Below, piece by piece: positions 48,777 to 61,914 of a stretch of 64,000 nt of DNA. Both the position numbers and the translations under genes were made by a program. Below the pieces are notes generated by a model. That model was not told the DNA's origin, made no database searches, and saw only the letters and a list, made by a program, of their open reading frames with translations. The DNA is from Volvox africanus (Eukaryota; Chlorophyta; Chlorophyceae; Chlamydomonadales; Volvocaceae): positions 4,092,001-4,156,000 of the forward strand of contig BSDZ01000008.1 of the NCBI GenBank assembly GCA_030268105.1, read 5' to 3'. Position 1 is the stretch's first letter. The number at the start of each line of letters is the position of its first letter.

Positions 48777-50523
48777 AAAGGACAGGGAGATGGATGGAGA
48801 GAGAGAGAGAAAGGGTGGGAAGGGAGGAAGACGGAGGAAAGTTTACGTGAGGCTGCGCAGATTTTGACGCCGGTGAGGAAGGCAGCGTCGTGCAAGTGCT
48901 GATAGCCGAGAGGAAATCTAGCTTAGTGGGGTCGTGTCGGATGCGAAAATGGAGGATATGCGCTCAAGATGGTCAAATTATCCTCCGCGAGGATACGTGC
49001 GTGGGGTTAAGGCTTATGAGCTCACACAGCGAGAGGGGTCCCGCTAGTTTATAGCTTGACACAGCCGGTTTGGGCCCGCGCGAGGCAGCTGGGCGCCTCG
49101 GGTTGCGTAACCTTCTTTTACCTGCAGTGGCTCCTGGACAAGCCCCCACCCGCCAGGTTCCCCTGGCGGCCATTATGTTCATTCTACAAGCGCTCCATTC
49201 GGAATACTTCCGGTCGTTGATTTCCTGCGTTTTGTATGCTTTGTATGGTTTGTGTGCTATGTGTGAAGGCCCGTATGGACCTGCTGCATAGCTGTCTCTT
49301 GTCACTCGCCAGCCCGTACAGGTTCCAATTGGTTGCGGCATAGACCCTGAAACGACGCCGCGAGGGAAACGCTCTTTGCCTTTTAAATCTCTTGAGCCAC
49401 GTGTCAGGCTCAGCAGTGTTTCGTTGCTGCGCGGATGCGTCCTACCTAAGGGGTGGACAGCGTAGATGCTGCGAAACGAATGTGACGACTATTTCATCTG
49501 GAAGGTTCTTTACGTGTACGAATTTGCAGTGAACGGCTACGCATATCGCATCTATCCACGGCGGCCACGTGTTGAGCGGGGAAAGGGGTTCTTAGATGTC
49601 CTGATGCCGCTGTGGCGCGTAATGGTGGTTACAGTATCCAGGCAAGGTCTTCCTTAGTCATCCATCCTTCAGGTGTACATATGCAGCAGAGCCGTTGGTT
49701 GAGAGGGGCGGTGAAAATTGAAGGACGGTGGAAACGGAAGGACATGGTGTGTTTGACCTGGTGTCTTGTTTCACAGGCTTCCCCAACGAGCCTTATGGCC
49801 TGTGTGTGTGGACTTGTTATGAGCGCTAGACGAATGGAGAGGTTTAGTTCGGTTTTTTGAAGTTCTAGGAGCGCGACTTCTTAGCGCGATGTACTATACT
49901 AGGTACAGGGTTCGATTCCTAGGAGAGCAAAGGGGAGGGCTCACATCCACTGCCGCGCTCTCGTCACGCCTGCCTTGTGCACTCCGGTGCATTAGGGAGA
50001 GGTCGATGGTTTTAAGTGGTTTTAACAAAAGAGGGATCCAAACTCTTAACTCTTAACCCCAAAATTGATTAGATGATTACCAGGTGCCGATCAGGCCCAC
50101 AAGGAGCAAGCACTCTAACCCGCCTTCATATATAATAGTAAGGTATCGTCGTGATACGAATTCCCCCAAACATGCCGTACAATGACACTATCACTCCTAG
50201 CCGGCCCCCAGCTCGTACAGCGAGGCTGGCCGATAATAAGCAGGGCCCGTGCGCTGAATGATTACTTAAGAAAACCAAAAGCATTATAGCTTCCAAATGC
50301 GCCGTGAGCAGAAAGTCCATTGCTGCAAGTCCACTGCTGTCCAACTACATCATTGACAACAGTACATGCAACGGAAACCAGGCCCAGCAATGGCTACACG
50401 CCTTGAAGCATACCCGTCGAAGAGGAGTTGATGTCCACTTGGTTATGTTGACACGCTTCGTCCCCACGGCGTCACCGTCTCAGTGCAACCCCCACTTCGT
50501 ACGGCACGATCCATCAAATAAGA
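48777..50523. other. Convergent intergenic region
   Basis: This lies between the 3' ends of the PP2C-kinase gene (plus) and the mitochondrial carrier gene (minus). A tRNA-like segment with a B-box-like GGTTCGATTCC sits near 49860-49930 but does not fold as a proper tRNA. A further 3' exon of the kinase gene cannot be excluded. Nothing else was recognised. Confidence 0.5.
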
Positions 50524-53500
50524 TCACCAATGCAGGGGGTGTGCTGGATGCCGCAACAAACCCTGCGCGTGACCCAGGCCCCCCTCCGCCGCAGCCGCCC
50601 TTGTTGCTCCGCCATCCACCTGTGACGATTCCGTAAGATCCCCTGCGGGCGGCAGGAAGAGCCAGTCACAGACCGGAATGGCAGCCTCCAGGGTGGGAAA
50701 GAATACAGCTCCTTCAAACGCTGCACAAGCTACCCGCATCATAACGCTGGCCGCGAAATTTGGTAGCTTAACGCCTGCCGAGGTTCCGCCAGCGAGCTTC
50801 ACTGCTGCAGGCGTCCCGCTGGGGCCGCATGCCGCGCGGGAAACTGCGTTGGCACGCGCCTGCTGCCGACATGCTCCATTTTGTTCCACCGTGCTGCCAT
50901 GTAACGCCTGTGAAGCTGCCGTGGGTGGCGGTGATACCGATACCAATGCCGATACGCATGTTGAACGAGTCGACCTAGTCATGTCTTTGGAAGCACCTCC
51001 TGCAGTACTGCTGCTACAGCAACCATTGTCCCTTTCGTTGCAGCTTATGATGCTGGTGGTGCTGCTGCTGAAGGTACTGCGAGTGCCGGGCGGTGGCCCT
51101 ATGGACGCGGCAGTTCCTCCACTGCCAGCTATGTAGCTGCTAAGTGTCTTTGACGATGCTGCAGCTCCTCCTGTTGAGGATGCGCTCCTGCATTCGGTTC
51201 GGCGGATGGCGCAGAGGTAAGACCACATGCGCACAGAGCCCGTTCATTCTCATCCTCATCCACAGCCGCGATGGGTCTAAACGGGGTTTAGGGTTTAGGG
51301 TTTAGGGTTTAGGGTTTAGGACCTGAGGGGCATGACACCCCCAGACGGTAATGGCTAACATCCAAATGGTACTAAGATAGATAAACTAATGCACAGAGAC
51401 AACGAAATGGTAAGAAGACTGAAACCCAGTGGAGAGCCCTGGGCCGATGCGAGTACCGGGAGACCTGTAGGCATGCAAGGTCTGCCGCCCAAGACGCCGG
51501 CCGTGCGGGGCCCCTTAAAAACCATAAGATTAATAAAGAGACAGGAGAGGTTATTAGCAAGGAAAATAGTATGTTCTGTCCTTAGAGCATGAAATAAAGG
51601 TGAGCAGACGGCAAGGCTTAAGGAGATTTTGAAGCTTTCGCCAAGGGACCCCTCTTTGGAAGCAATCTTCAGAGCCTCTTCGTGGTCTTCATCAACCCGG
51701 CAAACCGGTTGCCGCAAGCGGGTTTTCCATCATGGCGGCCAAGGCGGGACTTCACATGCAGGTCTGTATTCCGGAGCAGTCGTGCGCTCTCGTGAGGTGG
51801 GTCTGAACATGAGCGAGAGTGCACCCGACTGCCCAAGGGGTGCATTGCTGGAGACGCTCCGATCGGATCTGCCAACAACACCCTGCACCTCCACCCTGCA
51901 CCTTCGCGCCGCACCTCAGGTGCAATATGACAGTCAGCTTCCAAGCAGAGGGTAACCCTCCACCGCATTCCACCGCCCCTTAGGGCTTCAGGACGTGATG
52001 TGAACATCCAAGGGCCACAAAGGCCTCAATCTTGTAATATGTTAGAACCCGCCTTGGCTCAAGGAAGAGTCCCAGGGCCCGCCTCACCTCGGTTTTGAGG
52101 CAGTTGCGCCGCCGTAAGCAGGGGCCGCCGGATGGCCGCCGGAAAGGGGCTGCTCAGACGTTGGCCTGATCGCTGCGGAGCTTCCGCTGTTGCCGCCCCC
52201 GTTGCCGCTGCTGCATGCGGAACGTGCTGAGTGCAACGCGCCCCCAACCACGCTGCCTTCATGCGCTGGGAGCCCTCCTTTACCAAGCTTGCCAGATGCG
52301 GTTCCTTGAACGCAGTTGACGCATCCCTCGTCCGTCCTGCTGCCGCCATTCTGAAGCGCTGGCCTCTCAATTCGGCCAGCCCGGACCTGGCTGCCACCTG
52401 GCACTGAACCGTCGCTGGCTCCACTCGGCACTGGAGGAGGTGCTCCGCGCGGAACCTCCGCAGGCTCGGACATGCATTTGGTACGCAACTGACTTGCGCC
52501 AGGCCGCAAGGAGGCCCCCTGCAACAGATCTAGCGGGCTGGTCAGCAACCCCGCAGCTGCGCCGGCTGCAGCACCGATTACGGCCGCATCCCAGGATCGG
52601 TATGGCGGCGCAATCTCCTCCCTCACTGCTATCAGTGGGGCCGCGAGAGAGTCTGGAACTGGATCGCTTTGTTTGGCTGCCGCCGCCACCGCCGCCTTCC
52701 CTGAAGGAGTGCGCCGGGCGCCACTGAGCTCCGGGTCCAGCATATGGGCGCCACAGTGCTGTTGTTGGCGAGCCACTAGCAGCTGTGATTTTCCCATGTC
52801 GTAAAAGAGGAATAACAGTGCGTCAAACGGCAGGTTTTTCGCTGCTCTGCGTGCCCAGCCGCTGTAAAGGTTGAAGGGACCCTCTTGTGCCAGGATGCAT
52901 TGAAACTGCGTTGCATGTAAAGCAGCAAGCAAAGAGGCAGACCTCGGGCTGCGCTAAGGGGACAAACAAATCAATTATCCCCCAAAAGGGATAAGGCTAG
53001 CAAGACGACTGGCGAAGACAGACTTACACACCACTGGGCTACACGTAATAAGTCGTACGCAAGGTGTTGGCCCTGCGGGTTCATGCGCCTGAGCATTGCC
53101 GGCCAAAGTTCGAATGTATCATTTTAAGCTGTAAATGACATCTGCTGCTTCGCTTTCAGGTATATATCAAATATAACTACACAACGCCAAGCGTCTGCAG
53201 AGCCATGCAGCTGTGTTTGAGAGTACGAATGTGGCTTTAGAAGAATCCGACCATGGCTTTAGGAAACTTCTTGGTCACTCCGCCTACCCTACTATGCGGA
53301 AAGACACGGGGCCCTGGCGCAGGGCAATACAGGGCTGTCACTTCACACCTCACCGCCTTAAGCGAGCAGCAGAACTCCCCCTGGTCGATGCGGCCCTTGA
53401 CCACCTGAATGAAACGGATTGGCGGTGCGGAGTTACCGAACCGCAACTCCGACTTGCGCTTGGAGAAGGCGGGACGAGGCGGGGCTGGGCGTGAGGTGTT

Positions 53501-55658
53501 TGTGGGTCTACCAGGTTTTTTCTCCACATGGCTGCAGCAGACATTCGCACGTCATCGGCTGTAGGAACATGGCTTTCCTTCACATACGTCGATTGATTGA
53601 GGTTTATTTTAGTAGTACCAAAAAAGGGTTTCCAGGGTTCATGCGCGGAGGCGACGACTTCCAGGATACCAGTAGCCGGGTAGCATTACCACACGGGCTG
53701 CTCGGCCAGATGGGCAGCCAATCAACTACGGCGCCAACGTGACGGGAACTCAGCATGGCACATGGTATGACACGGTATACCGTACTCAATCTCTACGCCA
53801 CCTGCAAGGGGACTCGTATGGAAGATGAGACCGCGCTGCCCGCCGAGGCGGCTACCACCGGACCCCAGGCGGTCTGGTCCTTTGGAGCCGTGGCGTCAAC
53901 CGCCGCCCGCACGGGCACGTACACGAAGCCAAAGACTCCCGACCAGAGAGTCCCGGCAGCTAGTGCACCCCGGGCGCCTCGGTACGTGCCCTGGAGATGG
54001 GCGTTTACGGCAGGATTGATCCAGGATCCAATTTCAGTCAACCTCTGTTCCAAGGAACAGAGGTTTCAACGGGAGCTCTTGGCGAGGGATCCAAGGAAAG
54101 CGTCCACCAGGAAAGTGGTAAGGGCATAACACAAAACCTAATGCGTGAGATGAGCGACGCAGGAGAAAGCTCCCTAAGGGGGCGCGAAGGAAGCGGAACG
54201 GGGGCGCATCATTGTTCGTTGCAATCGACGACGAAATTTTATTGACATCGTTCGGAAGGTATTGCAGTTTTTCCAGCATTAAAAACGACCGGCCGCTGAG
54301 GGGCGTGAGACCTTGAGACGTCACATATGAAGGGGTTGAATGACACGCACCAAATAGTGATCCGCAACCAAGTACACTTCAGCTAGCCTATTTAGAACGA
54401 TGCACGGGGCCCCTTAGTCAGTGCCAGTTTATTATCCCCGTCAGAGTCGACGATAGCATCGCTGCCATCACAGGTTCAGTCCAGAGTGGCCATACCGTAA
54501 TGTGAGCGGTTTGTCTTGCGGCTGCCTTGCACCTGAAGGCCCCAGCGATGGCAAGAGCGGCGCGTACCCCTTGAGTAGGAATTCAGAAAAATGGAAGGGT
54601 TGAGGAGATCGCCGTCATGAGCGCTGCAAGGGAGCGCATCCCAGTGCAGCTTGCTGTCCCTCAACATCTCGTGCGGGGCTATGTGGCTATGTGGCTATGT
54701 GGCTATGTGGCTATGTGGCTATGTGGCTATGTGTGCGTTATGCGCGTTGGGTGACAGACCGGGGTATTGCTGAACCCTTTACTAAGACGCGACTGGCTTC
54801 ACTTGAAATGGAAGCGAGCTAAAAGGCCAGCAGAACGCGTTGGTGTCCAATGACCTTCCGTACGAGGCCATGCTATGCACTTACATGTCAGCGCCAACCG
54901 TCCCCACCATAGGGCCCGGAAATACCCTCTATTAAAGCAACGCACCATCTCCCTCTCAAAGAGACCAGTGAGGATATGTGCTGATGCAGTTGCTGGTGGC
55001 GAGTGTGCAGAGCACGTGTGCTCTGCAAGCCTACGAGCATGGGTAAGAGTGGGGCACAGAGGACGAGAGTATCCGTTGCACGTAAGGGAGGTAACCGCGT
55101 GCACAGATCCACACCCAACGTGCGGATGAAGTTCACGGCCCTGCTGCATCTCTGTGGCCCTGAAGCAGTTTCAACCCTCATTGCGGAGGCTGGAGTAACG
55201 TAGGCGTTCTGGGTGGGGAAAATCGCAGCTGAAGGGATTAGGTTTGCATGGGTGTCCTATTTTGTTAGGATATAGATTCTTAAAAGGAAGATTTAGCTGC
55301 TGTAAACTTGTGATGGTGCCTGCTATGTGGGAGAGACGGAGGTTGGGAGTTGGCGCACCTAGCTTCGACTGCGTGAACTCTAAAAACTCTATACCCGCGG
55401 ACAATATTTGGAAGCAGCAGGCATAAGGATAAACTCATGGCTATCTTCATTGATCATGCGCACTATCGCGCATTAGTCACGTGCCCCGCTCTGAAATTGT
55501 GCTTGGTTACCCGATTCACCTGCTTCAAGTGCAAGCCCAGCAAAAGCGCCACTCCAGAAAATGCTGAATGCTTCCCCAGATGTATTTGGGCAGCTGGCAT
55601 GCAGGTTGTGCATGAAAGCCCTAAGTAGACTGCTAGGGTCGAGTTCCTTGTTAGCCAT
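50524..55658 (-). CDS. Mitochondrial carrier, S-adenosylmethionine-carrier type
   Basis: Exons (minus): 55520-55658 (MANKELDPSS..., FSIFWSGAFAGLALEA), 53802-53990, 53354-53404, one starting at 52905, and a last one ending at the stop at 50524. The exon with the first repeat's PxD signature was not found between 53991 and 55519. Carrier features: GTYRGARGALAAGTLWSGVF after repeat 1; RVPLQVVKGRIDQGEF for repeat 2 (PxQ in place of PxD/E); QEGPFNLYSGW and KNLPFDALLFLFYDMG; GLLTSPLDLLQ for repeat 3; and AAFEGAVFFPTLEAAIPV at the end. NLPFDAxxF, RVPxxVVK and FFPTLE resemble the mitochondrial/plastid SAM carriers (SAMC, PET8), so organellar import of S-adenosylmethionine is the best guess. Low-complexity Ala/Gly/Ser segments make it longer than the usual 300 aa. 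Exon limits between 52084 and 51234 are unresolved. Confidence 0.72.
51287..51320 (+). repeat. Interstitial telomere-like array (TTTAGGG)
   Basis: There are four complete TTTAGGG units and a partial fifth, all perfect. They lie in the region of the mitochondrial carrier gene between its third-repeat and last-exon sequence. TTTAGGG is the plant-type unit, also used by Volvox; Chlamydomonas uses TTTTAGGG. Confidence 0.93.
54679..54734. repeat. CTATGTGG octanucleotide tandem repeat
   Basis: Seven consecutive 8-bp units, six of them identical. It lies in the unresolved intronic stretch of the mitochondrial carrier gene. Confidence 0.92.
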
Positions 55659-56139
55659 TTGCTGGCGCGAGTGATCTGATATGCCTTATATGACACAGCG
55701 ATGTTTAAATATACTCTTATTTAATGCTTCAGGTATTCAAAAAGTAATTCTGATCAAGAAGTCTGTATTCAGGTACTCGCACTAAGGGTTTTGCGTATGC
55801 TCGCGCAAAATAGCTTCCATGTCGCAAATCGGAGAATAATACGGCCTGATTCATATGCGGTCTGATTGATGCTACAATTTGGGGCATGAGTCGCATAGCG
55901 AGGCGAGGACCTGAATCTTTCACATCAAATGTATGTCGCAGCATACAACAGGCGCACAATTTAATCATAATGATAAGTGGTCGATCGAACACAAACATGG
56001 GGCCCAGCCCCTTTACTACGGGTCACCCGTTACAGGTCCTGCGGCGAGGCCCTGCAAAACTGGGACTCGGCGCTGAACCTGTAATGCTACCAAACCAGAA
56101 AACATCTGCAGTATGTTTTCGTTTTCAGGAGTCTGGCTT

Positions 56140-56254
56140 TTGGTACAGGTCAAGTAACGAAAAACATTTCCGTTACAGTGGTTACAAACTTACAATGGCG
56201 AAAAAGACGAGGGGACCTTTTGCGCCCCCTCAGAGCATTATAAACCCTAAATAG
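56140..56254 (+). repeat. Dispersed repeat fragment, copy 2
   Basis: It encodes FRYSGYKLTMAKKTRGP in the plus frame and ends at a stop at 56254. It resembles the fragment at 21476 at both DNA and protein level, suggesting a shared, decayed mobile-element source. Confidence 0.4.
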
Positions 56255-56704
56255 CACATTGACTCAGCTCTTCGGAGGTTCACTTAGCAACACAGGGTGC
56301 AATGGCGCATGATGCCGGGGTGCAAGTTCCCCCATTACAATCCGCCCCCACTGGCACCCGGCCCGTACGGCAACCATTTCGCGTTGACTGCAGCAAATGC
56401 ATCTTCGGGCAGATGAAACTAGTTTTTTAAGCTAAGTAATGTTTTCAAAACATAAAGGATATGGAGGTCGCAACCAATGACTGCCCGTATCTGCGCGATA
56501 CCCTGCGCGCGAACGCTTCTGTGCAGGAGGGTATCAAAGGGGCTCAGATGGGGTCAAGGACCTGGCTATAGATATTGTTTTACTTATATCTAAATACGAC
56601 AATTAAAGGGGGTTCCATATTGATGTGGTTAAGGGGGCCAGTCTGGATATCCATATGCGGATAAGGGGGGTCTGTATATGTAGGTGCGAGTCAAAAGATA
56701 TTTC

Positions 56705-56845
56705 GATGCAGCTAAGGTGGTTTGTTTGGCATCTAGATGCGGCTCCAGATACAGCTAAGGAGGTCCGCCCGGATATCTAGGTGCCGCTTGCTAGACATAT
56801 AGATAGATGAGACATCTTTGTAGCCAGATGCAGCTAAGGAGGGCC
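56705..56845. repeat. Degenerate repeats of GATGCAGCTAAGGAGG
   Basis: Three near-copies start at 56705, 56748 and 56827 with irregular spacing of 43 and 79 bp. Similar GATATCTAGGTG-type sequence lies between them. It looks like an eroded tandem array. Confidence 0.45.
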
Positions 56846-59800
56846 TGGCTGATCATGATGTGAAAAGATGTGGCTGGAGGTTGGAACAAGAATTCCTGCG
56901 TGCTAAGAAACTACAAAAAGATCAAGGATATATGAATCCCGCAACTTCCATCTAGGGCTGCCGTACGGGCGGAGTGCCCCAGCTCTCGGCTGTCTGACGC
57001 GCTGCATTCGGGTGTCGCAACGGCTTAGTTGGCCGTGTTGATGGATCAATTACGGCACGAACCCAAGTGTAAGTACACTGATGCTCCATTCCATGTGTAC
57101 TATACGGTCTCCAGCTTAACTTGCCATTTACAGAGCGGCCAAGTTGACTGCGCTCCCCTTGGAAGCCATGCATCCTATACGAGGATCTGCGTGGAAGTCA
57201 CCATACAGCCTGAATCCGTAGAGTTCAGAAATGCCATTTCCTTCGTTTGTGTGCGGCGTCCCCAATTCATCTGCACCTGCGCCTTGACAAACCGCAACCA
57301 AAACCGCTCTGCGCCGAACCCATTTAGTCTGAAGTCGGAACCCACATATGTCGCCTTCCGACCTCGCGCTTCGCTCCAACGATACCTGGGCGCTCGTCTG
57401 AAAGCTCTAGAATGAATTTGCAAAATGCGACTCGAATTCGCAATCACAAAGCAATCCGTTCTCCAATTGGCGTTACGCACGGCTCGACAATGCTGCACTA
57501 CCACCCCGAGCCCTGCATACGCGGCACTACAAGGTCATGTGCGCACTGCGCACAGATCATGACAAACGTTATTTTCCCGCCAACACGGTGCACAACGGGA
57601 TGCTGCCATCGGCACGCCCCGTCAAGTCGTGTGACGATTAGGCGTAATCATGGTGACAGAAGCCAAAAAACATATGTCGTCTCCATGACTCCACGCAAAA
57701 TGCATAGTAACGGCGTGACAACCAGCATCCGCAATATCATGTTGCCGTACCACTTCAATCGGTCCCAACGCTAAGCCAAGCTGCCCACGATAGCTTCCGT
57801 GCGCCCTTGGGGGTGGGGACCGGGGGCTCGCGTCACCGAAACTAGAAACGCCAGGACCACAATTCATATATACAAACCAAACAAAAGCTAAGACGCTAGC
57901 CTTGTCGTCAGGCGGCGACGCGCATGTACTGTATCACTCTATTATTCGCGCTACTTCCTAAAAGGCGCTGCATATATGCATGAGACCCTTTTCATTGCGT
58001 CCCCGCTAGCCACTGCGTGAAGCGCTCCGCTCCCGCGTCTGCGATTGAGGGATTGGACACGCACAGGCATTTTCTCGCAAGTCTTTGAAAAACACCCTTT
58101 CCCCCTTCCCTTAGATCATTTAGATAAGGGATCTCACAGCGCGTTTGTTGTCCATCCTAGCGCCGAAGAATTTGTGGCTGATAGCAATTGTGTCGCAGAG
58201 CGCGACTCAATACGGCCTCAACACACAAATATACACAAGGCACACGTCAAATGACACCGATTGCAAAGTTGGGGTTGGTGGGGTGGCACAGTGCTCCCGA
58301 AACCACACGCACTCTTGTCCAGCTAGCTCCCAAGACCGCAATCAGCCTCTGGCAAAACTGCCCTCACCCAGCCAGCCGCGTTTAAGATGCTAACGGGTGC
58401 GTAGTGTACGTGCACCTGGAGCCGACCGGCGCAACTTTGATATCATCCGTCGCTCCAGGAAGGGAATTTGGGAACCGGAAGCAGTTTTCGCATTATGTCA
58501 CGCCGCCTAAGGAATGAATTGGCCGTGTCCCGCAAGGCGCTCGTTGGCGTATCCCCCGTGATGCTCTTTAACGGATGCAACTCGCAATGACCACCCCGAC
58601 GAAAAGCTTAAAAATGTGCGATGTCGATAAGGCCCCCGATAAGGCCCCCCCCGTACGCCAACCTGTTCCAGCGGCATGATCTGGTGTGCGACTACTGAAG
58701 GGCCATGACGTCACCTGCCGACGACGCAGCCCTGCACTAGAGCTGTACCTTTACCGCGCAACCACCGAAATTCAATTTGCGATCCAGGCATGCCCGCGTA
58801 TGTAAACGAAAGACCGAAACGAAAGACCGAACGCATCTTTCTATGCTCGCAGCAAAGGTGCTGCATCACCTCGAAATAGTGCGGGGACCTCAACAGGAGG
58901 GCGCACATGAACATCCAAGTGCATGCACCCCCAAGTGCATCCACCTCCGGGCCGCACCTTCCCTCTCTCATGTCTCTTCTGTCTCAGCCTTGACATCCCC
59001 CCCCCGAACCCCGTGGGCAAGCAAATGGTCACATCCAAGACATGCACCGACACTCTAGCACATTGTCTGCCGACCGGATCTAGGTAGTCCTGCGCGAGGT
59101 ATCCTTAGCACTCAGGCTGGTCTTAATGTGAGTATATATGTTGCAATAAAGCAATAACGGCAGTAGTGGTAATGAAGCTGTGAGGGCCGCCTTGAGGACC
59201 TGCCTGCCTGCCTTATCCGTTGCCTCAACAAATGAAAACGGCTCCGAAACACATGAAAAGTTTGACGTGCTTCATCCCAAGCACACAATTTGACATAATC
59301 GTATCCGACTCGGCATCATTCGTTCTAGTAGGGCAAATCCAGGCCACCTGAGAATGGGCCGTAGCTGACAAGTGACGGACTAATGCAATCCAATTCCCAC
59401 AGACTTCCGCCTCCCCGACTTTCGGCATTGGAAACCCTGCAAGCACCGTGCCATCAACAGCCCAGCTCAGTTAATGGGTCAGTCCACCCGCCGGCCCCGT
59501 AAGGGTATATGATAGAGCTGCCCGACTGGACTATGGGCCTCCGCCCCGGCCCACTCGTTCCATCCTTCCCCTTGTACGCATAAGCATCGCCGCTATGGAT
59601 CTGTCAGCTTCGGAAAGCACCCGCCGTGCAACAGAATACGCATTCACAGCAGGAGATATCTCGCTTCACATCACGACTATATTTCCCCGATGGAACTTTT
59701 TGCGCGCAAAGACCGCCATCGTTACAGTAGCATGCGCATCTAAGGCGACACGCACTGAGCTGCGCCGTTGGTGGCCCTGATGGGAAACGAACGGAGCAGC

Positions 59801-61914
59801 AAGGAAACCCATATAGAGAGTCTCTCGTGGGGAAAGCATTCCACACAAGCAAAATCCACGTGATTCCGGTAATGCCCGCTTGCGGCTTTTTAACGACAGC
59901 CCGGTGGCTTAGCAGCCCGCATAGGAAAAGTGCCTGGCTTGTTGCTGTAGCCTCCTAAGACCAGGCGGGAGGCAAGTGACATTCATTGGCCGCATCCGTA
60001 GAACCAAGCCAAATCCCTGAAGGATAGAAAAAGTGTTCCTGAATCGCGGTTACTACCCCCACCCCGCCCGACAAACCAACCTGATTGGCACGGTGCCCTG
60101 CCCAACCACGAGATACGATACCTCCCAGGGACACGAAGACCATCACATCGCATAGAGAGAAAACTGCCGACATCATTTCGGCTGCTGCGTCGTACGTTAT
60201 GAACCACAACCCAACCATCCCATACACACACACGATACCATTCTTCCAGAAAATTCACGCTTTACATTGCACGCAGCGCACAGTTGACATAACGCATTCT
60301 TTCTTCGCAGCCAGAGAAGTGGACCTGCCCTCGGAAGGGAAGCGCAGTGGCGGCGGCTTCTTTTGTAGATTTCCCTTCATTCCTTGGCTGATTGCCACAC
60401 ACACGCACACACGCATGCGGTCACAACCCCGTGCCAATTTTGTTGCGATCGACAAAATGGCAATTTCGACAGCACCGCGCCATCAACAGCGAACATTTAT
60501 ACGGCGAAAGTGCAAAACTCACCAGGTTACAACCACCGGAGCCTATCACGGCATAGACATATACGCGTACTTCGTACTTCGCACGGTTGTAGTTCATTTC
60601 TTATGAACGCACGCCTCAAGCGGTACCAGCGACTTCGGGATTTGGGCGTCAGTGAGGAGACTTGAAGGTCACCGCAGCAATCACCCACTAAACCGAGGCG
60701 CATGTACTTTCGCATCCCCTTGCTGACCCACGGGTCGCACCCCGGCGCGGGGACCGCGATCTCGACGGTGCGGTCTCCTCAGCGGTGGAGCAGCAGCCGC
60801 ATGAACAGAAGGCGCACGCAGCTACCCACAAAAAAACCATGCTATAAAGCTCCCCAAGAGCGCCTGAACTCAACACATACACATACACGCACAAACGCTC
60901 ATTTAAACGCAAAACTGGCAGTGGTTGACCTCCTTCCTCTTACGCTCTCCGCCTTACGCACCCTGACGCAAACCCACTTAAAACGTAAACTTCCTCTAAT
61001 CCTGCAGCGGGTCCTGCAGGTTTAGAGGCATGTACGGCAGTCTAGGGCTGACTTGCGAGACCGATGCAACCAAGGTCTCCCCTCCGGAGGACGCGCCCTG
61101 CCCTCCTGCCTTCCTACCCTCCTACCCTGCTATACCTAGCTCAGGGATATGCCTGCCGGGCTCGCTGGTAGAACGGCCAATCTGATGTCGCGGAGGACCT
61201 GAATTAAGATACAGGTAGCTGCGACATGACGCCACATGCAAGCCTTGGGATCTCGCCACTGTGAATGGAGAATGTGGCGAAGCACACCGGCCAATCCTCC
61301 AAATCGCACATCATCGCCAGAGAGCAACGCACGCGCGGAGTGCAACTTCCCGCCATACCCGAACGCGGCCCACTACCAAGCCGAAAATTAGCATGCATCG
61401 CTGCGCGAATGCAGTGTCCGTGAGACCTCAACCACGTAGTATCACCTTTTATGGCACGAAAGCAAAATGTGAAATACACTCTTCTTTACTCCCTCCCCGC
61501 TTCTGTCCATTGGCTAAGGGCGCTGCCCCACAACCAACAAACGCCTTGGCGCCCATCAACCAAGTGAAGGGCCCGGCAGGAGTCCACTCGAGATGACCCT
61601 CATTTCGACTTTCGGTCCGAATTCTGGCCGAGAGGCCGTGTGGAAGCGACCCATAGAAACGAATCCTGCTGCGCCCTGCAATCATAGGGTCCGGAGAAAG
61701 TCCCTCCCTGGACTCCGTACAGATATTTTTCTCACAAACTGCAAGCGGATAGAATTTCTTATTGCGTCACTCGTGCGACGCCGTGCTGCATTTTATTTCC
61801 TAAACAAAACATTTGGGACGGCGCCACCACCATGCCATCACCATGCCCTCGACTCCACAGCTGTGCGGGGCGCTTATAAGCGGGTTAAGTGTGACATGGA
61901 CATTGACGATCAGG

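Larger units (their letters stand above)
55659..61914. other. Long stretch without a recognised gene
   Basis: The region of 6.3 kb lies between the carrier start and the stop of the Gln/Ala-rich gene, both on the minus strand, so it includes the carrier promoter. I found no exon chain with family motifs on either strand. The longest plus frame, 60085-60606 (173 codons), has no recognised domain. Contents seen: the second copy of the GYxxT dispersed repeat near 56140, a weak repeated block near 56705-56845, and microsatellite-like CA runs near 60400. Confidence 0.5.

Noticed and set aside
49860..49935. tRNA gene near GGGTTCGATTCCTAGG
   Set aside because: A B-box-like sequence and a TGTAC/GTACA stem are present, but the anticodon loop has eight bases, the variable region is missing and the acceptor stem does not pair.
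50678..51136. 152-codon plus-strand frame
   Set aside because: It is antisense to the last exon of the mitochondrial carrier, whose sequence matches the end of SAM carriers.
60085..60606. 173-codon plus-strand frame as a gene
   Set aside because: It has no recognised domain and no splice context, and part of it is a CA-rich simple sequence; not enough support.
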